From Entophlyctis helioformis (taxonomy: Eukaryota; Chytridiomycota; Chytridiomycetes; Chytridiales; Chytriomycetaceae), in NCBI GenBank assembly GCA_025526915.1, contig JAHLKH010000058.1, positions 62,001 to 126,000 on the forward strand: a stretch of 64,000 bases of DNA, in the 5' to 3' direction. A model generated the notes under the pieces. The model ran no database searches. It saw only the letters and a list, made by a program, of their open reading frames with translations, and was not told where the DNA came from. The position numbers and the translations under genes were made by a program. The number at the start of each line of letters is the position of its first letter. The first letter of the stretch is position 1. Shown piece after piece: positions 10,592 through 24,966 of the stretch.

Positions 10592-12405
10592 ATGGGCGAC
10601 ACCGAGAACCTCGACACCGACATCGTGCCGCTCACCCGCCACATCCTGGCCATGCAGCAGCACCACAAGGAGGCCACCGGCGACCTCACGGTGCGTTGTC
10701 TTGCCTTGCGAGCTTGCTTCTTGCTGCCCTTGCTTGCTGCCCTTGCTGCGTGGTTGAATGCATGCATGCACACGCCCGCTGCCTTGCCCGCTGCCTTGCT
10801 CGCTGTCTTGCTGGTCCTGGTTGGCATGCGCTGCTGTCTCACACGCTGTCTCACACTCTCTTGCGCTGCCGCCCATCCACGCTCCGCCCGCCGCCTCGCC
10901 TGCCCGCCTGCCCAGATCCTGCTCGCGTCCATCAGCACGGCGTGCAAGTGGATTTCCAACGTTGTGCGCAAGGCCGAGCTGCTCAAGGTGTAAGTGCCGC
11001 CCGTCGCTCTGTCTCTGGTCTCTGCGTCTGGCTATGCGTCTGCCTATGTCGCCGTCTGCGAGCCTATGCAGCTGCCCTTGGCCATGCTGGCTTGCCTGGC
11101 GTGCTTCGCCACATTTGCCTCGCCTGGCTCTGCCCGTGCATCCATCCCATCCCGTGCATCCATGCATCCATTCATGCATGCATCTGGCTGGCTGGCGGAC
11201 TGACGGACGCCCCGCCATCCCGCCATCCCGCCATCCCGCATTCCCGCGTTCCCATCCAGCATCGGCGTGTCGGGCACCACCAACGTGCAGCAAGAGTCGC
11301 AGCAGAAGCTCGACATTCTCTCCAACGAGATCATGATCAACATGCTCAAGAGCACCGGCAAGACCGCCCTGCTCGTCTCCGAGGAGAACGACGAGGCCAT
11401 CACCTTTGAGGGTGCCCAGGGCAACTACTGCGTCGTCTTTGACCCGCTCGACGGCTCGTCCAACATCGACTGCGGCGTGTCCGTCGGCACCATCTTTGGC
11501 ATCTACCGCGTCGTGAGTGCCCGCCTGTCCTGCTCCTCTCTGCCCACTCGCCCGCTCTGCCCCTCTCGCCTTCTGCTAACCATTCGTGCACGCGGCTCTG
11601 CCCGGCGTCTGCTCGGCGTCTGCAGAAGGATGCCACCAAAAAGGCCACCGTCGCCGATGTCCTCCGTCCCGGCAGTGAGATGGTTGCTGCCGGTAAGCCC
11701 ATGCTCGCGTATTGTTGCTGTGCCCTTTCAGCCATCTGACCGACAGCACCCGATCTCGCATGCATCCAGGCTACTGCATGTACGGCTCGTGCACGCTGAT
11801 TGCTCTTGCCATTGGCGGCGAGCTCAACGGCTACACCCTCGACCCCAACATTGGCGAGTTTGTCCTCACCCACCGCAAGATGAAGCTGGGCAAGAAGAAG
11901 ATCTACTCGCTCAACGAGGGCTACGCGCACACCTTCCACCCGGCCATCAAGGGCTACCTCGACACGCTCAAGTTCCCGCCCCCTGGCTTCACGGGCAAGT
12001 TCACGCCTTACTCTGCCCGCTACGTCGGCTCCATGGTCGCGGATGTAAGTCCGCTCTCGTTGGCATTGCTGGAGGGGGTGTTTGAACGGCCGTGCATCGC
12101 GCAGCATTGGTTTGGAGCATTGACACCTTGCATGCATGCATGCATGCTTGCTTGACCAACAGATGCACCGCACGCTTCTCTACGGTGGAATCTTCTTGTA
12201 TCCCGGTGCCAAGCTCCGCATGCTCTACGAGTGCTTCCCCATGGCCATGCTCGTCGAGGCTGCTGGCGGCAAGGCCACGGACGGCAAGACGCGCATCCTC
12301 GACATTGTGCCCACCAAGATCCACGACCGCAGCCCTATTTACCTTGGCACGGCCTCGGAGGTCGATGCCATTGGCGAGTGGTTCGCCAAGACGGCTGGCC
12401 AGTGA
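10592..12405 (+). CDS. FBP1: fructose-1,6-bisphosphatase
   Basis: This cytosolic enzyme hydrolyses fructose 1,6-bisphosphate to fructose 6-phosphate, the controlled step of gluconeogenesis. Six exons fit exactly (10592-10690, 10916-10989, 11260-11512, 11626-11692, 11770-12044, 12163-12405) and give 336 residues, the usual length of the family. The metal- and substrate-binding signature [10 protein letters not shown] is present, with SEENDEAI before it, GEFVLTH, and [10 protein letters not shown] plus the [10 protein letters not shown] and [10 protein letters not shown] blocks near the C-terminus. The N-terminus ([19 protein letters not shown]) is complete, so the start at 10592 is well supported. 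The introns are full of short CATGC and CTGCC repeats. With glycogen phosphorylase further along it shows a glycogen/gluconeogenesis capacity, but the genes are not adjacent. Confidence 0.97.
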
Positions 12406-12502
12406 AAACTGTCTTGCAAATGAATCTCCCCTATCGTTTCCCAAGCGTGTCGTTGGTTCTGATAGTCAGACAGTCAGATAGACAGGCAGACGACTCGCAG
12501 CC

Positions 12503-15724
<3,222 letters not shown>

Positions 15725-16027
15725 GTGACTGTGATTCAGCCTTACAGAGGCGTGGCGTGGCGTGGTTGACAGCGAGCAATGAAGCGAGTAAGCCGTCTTG
15801 CCTTGTCCGGCTGGCCGTTGACGATCGAGACACAGAAACGGATGTACCGGCATATGCAGCATCGAGCAAGTCCAATGCAAGTGGCGCAGGCAGTCGCCAT
15901 CAAGCCAAGACCAGCCAAGCCGTGAACGAGTTCCGGTGCGACTTTTTCCAGTGGAAGACGGCCATCTCCAATAAAAAGTAGAGCCAGTGCTGTCGGACTT
16001 TTGGCTGGCATCTCGCGACCTGCCCAG

Positions 16028-16965
16028 ATGAGCGCGTCGACGATGCCGCTGGGCCAGCTGCTGGACGCCATCCACTTTGCGGCGTTCAAGCACCGGGCAC
16101 AGACTCGCATGGACGCAGCCAAGACGCCGTACATCAACCACCCCATCGGCGTGCAAGTCTCTTTGCTCTCTTGTTTGGACTGCGTCGCTAGTTGTGGTGG
16201 CTAGTTGTGGCTGACTGCAAACAGAGCGCACATCCTGTTCCACGAGGGCGGAGTGGACGACGCAGCCACACTCATGGGTGCCATTCTGCACGACACTGTC
16301 GAGGACACGGACACATCCCTGGCAGAAGTGCGTCGTCCGCCTGCCTGCCTGCCTGCCTGCCTGTGCACAGACCGGCTGCTGTGGATGCTGACTGTGCCAG
16401 CTGCCTGCAGATTGAGGAGCGGTTCGGGCCGGAAGTGTGCCGCATCGTCAAGGAATGCACCGACGACAAGACGCTGCCCAAGATGGAGCGCAAGCGTCTG
16501 CAGATCGAGACGGCCCCTCACAAGTCGCACAAGGTGGGCTGTGCTGGATTGCGTGGACGGTCTGCCGCTGCGTCTGATCCACTCACACATGCATGGGCGA
16601 TCTGTGCTGTGCTGCTGTGTTGCATGCACGGCATGCACGGCATGCACGGACAGGCCAAGCTCGTCAAGCTGGCCGACAAGATCTACAACATGCGCGACAT
16701 GCAGATCAACCCGCCCGTCGACTGGACTCGCGAGCGCTGCATCGAGTACTTTGCTTGGGGCCAGAAAGTGACGGACGGTGCGTGCCACTCGAGTCGCTTC
16801 ATCCTGCTCTCTCCTGCTCTCTCCTGCTCTCTCCTGCTCTCGACAGCGTGTGGGCTGACACTCGTCCGCTGGATGGCAGGATGCAAGGGCACAAACGCCA
16901 AACTGGAAGGCATCGTGGACGGCATCTACGCGCAGGGTCCGTTTGGCAATGCCGACAAGCACTGA
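16028..16965 (+). CDS. HDDC3: MESH1/HDDC3, metazoan-type SpoT homologue (HD hydrolase)
   Basis: This single-domain HD-family hydrolase cuts the 3-prime pyrophosphate of ppGpp and is known in animals as a cytosolic NADPH phosphatase. Exons give [90 protein letters not shown] and YFAWGQKV, each matching the family in order. The HD motif (HDTVED), the earlier His (INHPIG) and the later metal/substrate helix (KLADK) are all present, so the enzyme looks active. Four short introns interrupt it; one holds a 12-base CTCTCCTGCTCT-type repeat at about 16805-16845. The protein ends GNADKH at 16965 and is about the normal length of MESH1 (near 180 residues). No synthetase domain is present. Confidence 0.93.
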
Positions 16966-17935
16966 TAGTGGCCACACCGATCATGGACGCCAGATAGCAG
17001 AATGAACGGGATGTCGCCGTGGTGCATGATTGCGAGCCGAGGCGAAAGGCAGTCTAAAGCACTGCTCAATGTGGCATCCGCATCATGGGAGACCTGCAAT
17101 CAAGAGAGTGCCCCTCTCAGCCTGATGTGATGTCTTACATGGGCGATGCTCGACTTGTATCTATGCGTCTGTCGGCGTCTGTGTTGCATGCGGACAAGTG
17201 CGATGTGAAGAGGGAGACGAGCAGAGTCGCATGCACTTGGTTCCAGCCCCATCGGGCTGCATATGACCTCACACGCCGCCATCTACCTCCACCTGATGGA
17301 CGACGAGATCACCTGGGTCGATGCTCCATCTCCGGCCGTCGTTGCGCTCTCTGCACCAGCGCTGCTCATCACGGCTCCTGCGCAGTCGTCCATGCTGTGT
17401 CCCGGCAATGGACCATCGAATGAGCTTGGCATGCATCGGCTGCTGCCCAATCCAACACGCCCCGCCTCGATGGGTGCATCTCCAAGCACCACGGCTGGCA
17501 GCGTCTCTGCTGGAAAGCATGTCCAGCAAGGCCAGTCGGCTTCTGCAAGGTACGTGCCATTCAGCCATTCAGCCATTCCGCCAGCCTTGCCTGGACATGC
17601 ATGCATATGGACGTTGCTGACCTGCTTGCGTCATCGACATGTGCGCGCTGGACGGCCAACACTCGCTCGTGCGTTTGCTCGCACACCTGTTGCGTCACTG
17701 CATGACATCAACCCGCCGCGCTCTTCTGACTGGCAGGCTGGTCCAATTCAAAAACAATCAGATGCCAAGGGGGTGCTTTGCCAACCGTGCTCGTTTGCCG
17801 CTGTTTGCCGAGCATCCCTCTAAAAGCACAGCGTTTCCCACCAATCCACAATCCTGATTGTCTCTGCGCGCATCGAGACGACACTCTTGCCTTGCGATTG
17901 CATCTGTTCCCATCGACACAATATTCTTGTCGATA
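16966..17935. other. intergenic region upstream of eIF4G with a dispersed repeat
   Basis: No intact gene was found in these 970 bases. A block at about 17335-17440 recurs near 24637-24745 (see that repeat). Short open frames exist on both strands but have neither codon pattern nor motif. The eIF4G promoter must lie at the right end. Confidence 0.5.
17335..17440. repeat. dispersed repeat, copy 1
   Basis: About 105 bases, from GTCGTTGCGCTCTCTGC to GAGCTTGGCATGCA, match the block at about 24637-24745 at roughly 80 percent or better by eye. On the minus strand both copies read HAKLIxWSIAxTQHG followed by a basic EQRW..R.RND stretch without a stop, so the block may be a remnant of a coding sequence. 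Its source element is not recognised. Confidence 0.7.
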
Positions 17936-20900
17936 ATGCCGAACCACTCCGCATCTAGACGGCGCCAACAGCGATGGCGCCAAGCCCGCCAAGATGCCAT
18001 GCGCGCAGATTCTCAGCCCACGTCCGGTTCGTTTGCCCCCGCCACCGACCAGTCCGAGCCTGTCTCGTCTACCACAGGCATCCGTGTCCAGGTTGGTGTC
18101 TTCTTGTGTCTTCTTGTGTCTTCTCGCGCCATCGCCCCCGTTGTTCTTTGAGCGCTCGCCGCGTCCAGAGCTGACGCGCGTCCATTCGCCGCTTGGCAGG
18201 CGTCGCTTCCTGTCACTACCCCCACCACAGCATGCAGCGTGTCCACTCCTGCCGCCACGGAGCCCGACACACAGCCCGTCGCTCCATCCACCGCAGGCTC
18301 TTCTGGTTCGGCCTCTACTGCGGCATCTGACTCTGCCCCCAGCGTCGCTGCTCCCGCCGATGCCTCGCATGCCGCATCTGAAAATGGCCAGCCCCACATC
18401 CCCGCGTTTGGCATGACAGCACCGCACGCAAGCCACACGGATCTGCCCCCGCATCCCGGCCAAAACGCGTCGGCCGTTGCTGCCGCGACGGCCGCCATCC
18501 CCGGATCGTACACTGGCGTTCAGTACTACGCCAACGCTCATCCCCAGCGTCCCCAGCATCCCCAGCGTCCCCAGCGCGGTTTCCAGCCTCGCCCACAGCA
18601 GCACGGCGGCCACCACCACCACCAGCAGTCATACCACCACAATCCAAACAACGGCCCTATGCTTCCCCCTCACAGCCAGCAGGCTCCACCTCCGAATGCT
18701 TATCAGTTCTGTCCTCCCACTGGTCCAGTGCCTTTCCACCACGTACAAGGGCCGATCCCCGCACATCCTGGCGCGCATCCGATGATGCAGATGTCCCCTG
18801 GCCAGCAGGTTTACTGGAACGCGCAGCAGTACCAGCAGCAGCCGTATGGCCCTGCCGCTGGCTTTTATCCGCCCCAACGTACTACACTACGCACCCAAGT
18901 TACCAGGCGCAGCACGGATGGCTCATGGGCCAATCTCCCACGCAGCCCATCCCTGCGCCGATGCACATGCAGCATCCCATTCCCAGCGGACCTGTGGTGG
19001 CGCCTGTTCCTGGCGGTCAGCAGTTTGAGCAGCCCCCAACTGCCGGCGCGTTCGTGTTGTCCATCCCACGCAAGTCAAGTGCTCTGAAGATCGTGAACCC
19101 TGTCACGCACGAGGAGGTCAAGATCACGGGCACTTGGCCCCTGCTCTCTGCTGCCACGACGCCTCTGTCTGCTGACGCAGCCACTGTCGCCTCGCGTCCC
19201 GAAGACTCACCATCGTCAGAGGTTACCGTGACGGCTGCCTCGCCCCAGCCCGCGTCTGTGGATGTCCTTGTAACAAGTGGCGTGACAGCCTTCGAGCTTC
19301 CCACGCCTGGCTCGGCCACAATCCCCATCACGGATCCCGAGTCCATGCCCGCCGTTCTTGAGGACCCCGCGACGGATGAGACTCTGGTGTCCAACTTGCC
19401 GGCTGACGGGATCACGGACCCTCCCATGGATCCTTCTTCGGACCCTTCTTCCGGCACTCCTGCGGTGGAAGTACCAGCCGTCGATGCTTCGGACGAGGCT
19501 TTCTCGACCGACCTGCCCGCTTCGCCGCAAGTGGACAGTGCCGTTCCCGCACAGGATCGCCCGGCTTCCCCTGTTGAGGATCTGCCGGCCCGTCCGGCGT
19601 CGTCCGTCCAGGCAGAGGAGTCTGCAGCTGTCGTCGATGCCGAGCAGCCTGCGGTCGATGAAGCAGAGGTTTCAATGCCAAAACGCGAGCGCTCCGTGTC
19701 GCCATCTCGCAGCGAGCGTGCACGATCGCCTGCACGAGAGGCTTCGCCCGTCCAAGCAGAGGAGTCCACAGCCGCCATCGATGCTTCGGACGAGGCTTCT
19801 TCAGCCGACCTGCCCGCTTCACCACAAGTGGACAGTGCCGTTCCCGCACAGGATCGCCCGGCTTCCCCTATTGAGGATCTGCCGGCCCGTCCGGCGTCGC
19901 CCGTCCAGGCAGAGGAGTCTGCAGCTGTCGTCGATGCCGAGCAGCCTGCGGTCGATGAAGCAGAGGTTTCAATGCCAAAACGCGAGCGCTCCGTGTCGCC
20001 ATCTCGCAGCGAGCGTGCACGATCGCCTGCACGAGAGGCTTCGCCCGTCCAAGCAGAGGAGTCCACAGCCGCCATCGATGCTTCGGACGAGGCTTCCTCG
20101 ACCGACCTGCCCGCTTCCCGCAAGTGGACAGTGCCGTTCCCGCACAGGATCGCCCGGCTTCCCCTGTTGAGGATCTGCCGGCCCGTCCGGCGTCGTCCGT
20201 CCAGGCAGAGGAGTCTGCAGCTGTCGTCGATGCCGAGCAGCCTGCGGTCGATGAAGCAGAGGTTTCAATGCCAAAACGCGAGCGCTCCGTGTCGCCATCT
20301 CGCAGCGAGCGTGCACAATCGCCCGCACGAGAGGTGTCGCCATCCCATCATGCCTCGCCCGCAAGAGATGCTTCGCCCGCACGAGAGACCGCTTCCAAGC
20401 AGCAAGAGGTGGCTTCAACGGCAACCACAGATGCGAAACCCCCGCTCATGCCGTCGCCTTCTCGCCCTCGCTCTCCACTGAAGCAGGTTGCCAAGGCGAC
20501 TGTCGCCGTCGCGGTGGAACCCACCAACGCCTCAGTGCACGAGCAGCTCGGGGAGGGCGAGATTCAACAGGAGCCCAATGTCTCGCCTGCCACCAACAAA
20601 GCGGCACTTCCTCGCCCTGCAACTAGCACGCTGACCAGCACCGAAGGCGTCAACTACCCGACCGAGCTGGCTTCTCTGCTGCCCGATCTGTCGGCCAGCA
20701 CCATTCGATACGATATGCAGTTTATGTTGGCCCTCAGTTGCGTGAAGGTGATGCCGGCCGATGTCTGCCCAGCCGCCGCCGAAATCCTACGCGACAACGC
20801 CTCTCATCGCGCTCCTGCTGCCAAGCCGGCGTCTCACAGCAGCACCATCGGCATGCAACGCCAGGCTTCTGGCTCTGACGTCCGCAACAGCATCGGCGAC

Positions 20901-23900
20901 GGCTCGATCGGTGGCCCCTCGGCTGGCCCCAACCGCGGCAGCCTGTTTACCCCGGCCCCGTTCAGCATGAGCCGCCAAGGATCAGGCGGCGTTCCCTCGA
21001 TGAGCCGTCAAGCCTCGGATGGTCGCAACATGCAGCAGACGCGCTCTGGTCGCGGCGGTGGTCGTGGTGGCGGTGGTCGCAGTGGCAACCGCTCGTCTTA
21101 CCACGGCGGCCACGGCTTCTCTGGCCCTACGCCTACCGAGCCCGTTTACTTTGAGCCGCTCAAGCTGTCCGAGGACAGTTGGGCAAGCCAGCGCTCCAAG
21201 CTGGAGCTCTCCGAGGTCGCCGCCATCAAGGCCAAGGTCACCGGCCAGCTCAACAAGCTTACTCTCACCAACATGAGCGCGATCACCGAAAAGATCGTCG
21301 TTCTGGAGTTCAGCACCATGGAACGCCTGAACGTCCTTGTCGATGTGCTCTTTGACAAGGCATGCAATGAGGTCAAATATGGCAATATGTACTCGGAGTT
21401 TTCAGCATTGCTCTCCTACCGTCTCGCCGAAACTCAAGAGTGGATCAGCACCGAGCAGGCAAACAACCAGTTCCGCCGCCTCCTTCTGCAGAAGTGCCAA
21501 ACCATGTTTGAAACAGAGCACAAGTGGGCTGTTGACGAGTTTGAGTCCAAGGCGGAACGCGATGCCAACCGTCAGCGGCTTGAGATGATGCCCACTGAAG
21601 ACAAGATCAAGTACGCCGAAGAGCAGGGAGCTCGCCTCAAGCTCAAGATGACTGCGTTGAACAATGTCTCGTTCATCGGTTGCCTCTACATGCAAGGGTT
21701 CATGACGATCGGTGCCATTGAGGGATGCTTCGTGTCCTTTATCCGCAACCTCGACCCGCCAAGCGAGGAGAAGATGGAACTCTTGTGCACTCTTATGGAA
21801 CGCGTTGGCCGCAAGTTTGAGCCCGAACACGCTGCAAGACGCAAGGATCGCCGTGAACAGATCAAGGCCAGGATGGATGAGAGTGTCAAGGCTCTTGCCT
21901 CGCAGATTGGCCAAAAGGCAGCCAACAAGCTCCGCCAGCAAGCTGCTCGCGAGGACGAAGCAGACGCCAGAGCTCTTTGTGAGAACATCAAGAAGTACGG
22001 CACGGTCAAGGCGTTGGAAATCAAGGAGACCCGCGACAAGGCCAAGCCAAAGAATGAGGCTCTGAGGAAGCTCAAGGACGAGTCTCTGTCTCAGAAGCGC
22101 TGGGAGTTTGACCTACCCGTCTACTTTGATGTGATCAAGTCGCTCGCAAAGCATCCAGCCCTCATTCAGCGTGTGCAGTTCCTTCTCGAGGGCATCATCG
22201 ACCTTTGCAGAGATAGCTGGGTTCCTCGCACTGGCGACCCCTTCTCCAACCCCAAGACGATTGACGAGATCCATGCTGAGAATGAGAAGCTCCGTCGCGA
22301 AGAAGAGCGCAAGGAGGCATCGCGTAGCGCACGTTCATCCCGCGGCGGCGGTATGCCTTCGCGTGCCCAGCAGTCAGCCGGTGGCCGCAGCAGCCGTGGC
22401 GGTGATCGATTGGATAACCGCGACAACCGGGACAACCGAGACAACCGCAATGCCCGTGATGCCCGTGATCCTCGGTATGCCCGAGATGGTCGCGACAACC
22501 ATGGCGGCGGCACCAGATCAGGTCACGGCTGTGGCGGTGGCGACGGCTGGCAAGTCCAGGGCACAGGCTCGCGCAACACCCGCCAAGTCAGCAACGACGA
22601 TCTGCAGAAGTTTGGCCGCATCAACAGCGTAAACAGCAACGCTGTTACTCTTGGCCCCGGCGGAAGACTTGGAAAGTGGAGTCAGAGCAACACCAACGCA
22701 CGCGCGCCGACCAAAACTGCCAACATCTTTGACGCGTGAGTTGGTCTTTGTGTGCACCTTGCATTCGTCGGCTTTGTGAGATGCCTGTCTTCTCTCTGTC
22801 CGGCAGCCTGCTGACAACCATGCCATGCGGCTCTCTGTGCATTCTTGTTCAGTCTTGCCGACGGCGAGGGCAATGGCGACGAGCCTGAGGGAAGACTCGG
22901 CGGCAACGACCGCACGCCAATCGCTGCCCCTTGAGCAGCAGCTTGCTCTGGCCAAGGATGCGATCGATACTTTCAAGGAGGCCATGGAATTGAAGGTATG
23001 TTCCTGTGGCAGCATGCTCTCGACGCCAGTGCACTAGTCCTGCGGCCGGTGCTGTCGTGCTGACCGTGCTGCCTCCACTTTGGACTTTCAACAGACGTTT
23101 GAGCAAGACGTCCAAGACATCACCGAGCAGGACGCCATCGACTTTGTTGTCAAGGAGCTCATGCTGTTCCTCCTCGACCGTAACGGCAAGAACGCCGAGT
23201 CCATTCTCGCTGTTATCAAAGCCGTCTTCAACGACAGCCGCCTGCCTCTTGAACGCCTCGGACGGCTCTCACAGCCTTTGTTGCTGGAATCGAGGACGAT
23301 CTGGCCGACTTCCCCAACGCATGGAAGGTTCTCTCGGCCATCTTTGTCCCGCTGATCGAGTCCAGCTTGCTGTCTCTCGCATCCTTCATCCGCATCATCA
23401 ACGGCACCAACGGCTATCAGTCCGTGATCCCCGTTGGCCCCGTGGCGGCTTTCGACACGCTCGACAAGCTCGACCCCAAGCTGTTTGTTCAACTGCTCGT
23501 CGCCGAGCAGACTGACTTGCGCTCGATCTGGCCCGCAGACAACAACTCGGATGCAGCCATTGCAAAGTTCCAAAGCCGTCGCAAGCAGCCGACTGTCGAT
23601 GCCCTTTCCTTTGTTGTGACGGCAGTGCGCAACGAGACGGCAGTGCGCAACCCGACGCTCTCTACCGGTGGATCAATGACCAGGACGATGCCGACCTGGT
23701 TGCCTCTCCGGCGTTTGTGCCGGCCACCGCCAAGGCCATCGCGACCTTCCTCTACACCCGCGTCGTCACTGACGAGAACGGCAAGGCTCGTCCCAACTCT
23801 CCAGAGTTGTACACCGAGGTCAAGGACCGTCTTGCAGTCCTCTCAGGGTTCATGAAGCCGCACATCAAAACAAGCGCAGACAAGGTTGCTGTCCTTGTAG

Positions 23901-24147
23901 CGACAGAGGAGAGCACCAAGACTCACAAGGGTAAGCTGGTGTGGACTGGATGACCCGTGACCCTTGCGTGGCATTCCAATGGCTGACGCTCTGCGCCATG
24001 GCAGACTTGTTTGTTGATCTCTTCCGCCAGTACTACGAACTCGAGCTGATTGACGAGGCCGCATACATGACGTACAAGAAGAGCGCGTCGGACGAGGCCG
24101 CAAAGGCGCTCAAGGGGTGGTTCTCATACCTCGAAAGCCAGAACTAG
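17936..24147 (+). CDS. EIF4G: eIF4G-type translation initiation scaffold with MIF4G, MA3 and W2 regions
   Basis: eIF4G joins the cap-binding eIF4E, the helicase eIF4A and eIF3 in the cytoplasm. From ATG at 17936 there is a long disordered N-terminus (Gln/Pro/His-rich, then Ser/Pro/Ala-rich with a 297-base tandem repeat). A likely eIF4E-binding site IRYDMQFMLAL follows (Y-x4-M-L; the position is usually Leu). RGG-type Arg/Gly stretches flank the MIF4G domain (about 21210-22260; FEPLKLSEDSWASQRSKLEL to QFLLEGIIDLCRD). After an intron (about 22733-22853) come an MA3-like region (FVVKELMLFLLDR, ADFPNAWKVLSAIFVPLI) and a C-terminal W2 domain (LFVDLFRQYYELELIDE to KGWFSYLESQN). The frame drops one base at about 18881, 20116, 23258 and 23650 with clear continuity of sequence, most simply explained by assembly errors. 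A real disrupted allele cannot be excluded. Confidence 0.87.
19486..20340 (+). repeat. 297-bp (99-residue) tandem repeat in eIF4G N-terminus
   Basis: Nearly identical units start at about 19486, 19783 and 20080 (the marker GACCTGCCCGCTTC recurs at 19510, 19807 and 20104, a spacing of exactly 297). Each unit encodes an acidic/Ser-Pro stretch with DEASS, VPAQDRPASP, DLPARPASS and KRERSVSPSRSERA (an SR-like motif). The third copy lacks one base just after its CTTC, which shifts the frame. The near identity of the copies points to recent duplication or gene conversion. Confidence 0.95.
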
Positions 24148-24966
24148 ATCCGTGTCTTCAACCAGTTGCATGCGGTTGGATGGTTGTTGCGCGGTTGTCT
24201 TTTGGAAGAATGGCGTGCAGGCGTTGAGTGGTGGCTGTGCACACACTGGACCGTGAGCATGGTTTGGAAGTTGGGCGGATGCATGAGGTCGAGGCGAGGC
24301 ATTGCGGCGGGACAGGAACTTCTCGTGCTGGAGGTGTGTCGTGTCGGTCCTTTCTCTCGTTCTTCCCTTCCGATCGGCGCTCACTGGATCCAATGCCGTC
24401 TTCCACACAACCCCTGGCTCATAGCGTCACCTTGTTCTTTCAAATGCATCACGATGACTCATTTCCAGTTGCTGTGGAGGCAGCATGCTCTGTAAAAAGA
24501 GAGAAGATCGGGTCAGATGGACTTGGCTTGTGCAACGAAGCGCGGATCTTGTCATGGTCCTTGACGCCCTTGGAGCTGTGATCTCGACACCAGAGCTTAC
24601 ATCCACAGTCCACGGGTACCAAGGCCGATCCTTCATCTCAGGACGTCGTTGCGCTTTCTGCGCCAGCGCTGCTCGCCACGACTCCCGCCCAGCAGTCCAT
24701 GCTGTGTCCTGGCAATGGACCATTGAATGAGCTTGGCATGCACCAGCGTCAACGGCAGTCTGCATTCTGCTTTCAGACGGCACTCGCAATCCTCATCCAG
24801 TCCTGTCCCAGCTCTGGCTCATCTGTCTCGATCGCCCGCCTTCCATGTCAGGCGATCATCATGAGAGTGCACCAAGGTTGAGTCGACACAAAGAAGGTAT
24901 ATTGAGGTAGAAGTGTTTCAAGAAAAACATCAACAGACAGAAAGACAGTTATCAGGACAGGACAGT
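24148..24966. other. convergent intergenic region with a dispersed repeat
   Basis: This lies between the 3-prime ends of eIF4G (+) and the membrane protein gene (-). It holds copy 2 of the dispersed repeat at about 24637-24745. Nothing else could be recognised in its about 800 bases. Confidence 0.5.
24637..24745. repeat. dispersed repeat, copy 2
   Basis: This matches copy 1 at about 17335-17440, with shared runs such as CCATGCTGTGTCC, GGCAATGGACCAT and GAATGAGCTTGGCATGCA. The minus-strand reading frame stays open through HAKLIQWSIARTQHG and a basic tail. Sequence outside the block is not similar between the two sites. Confidence 0.7.
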
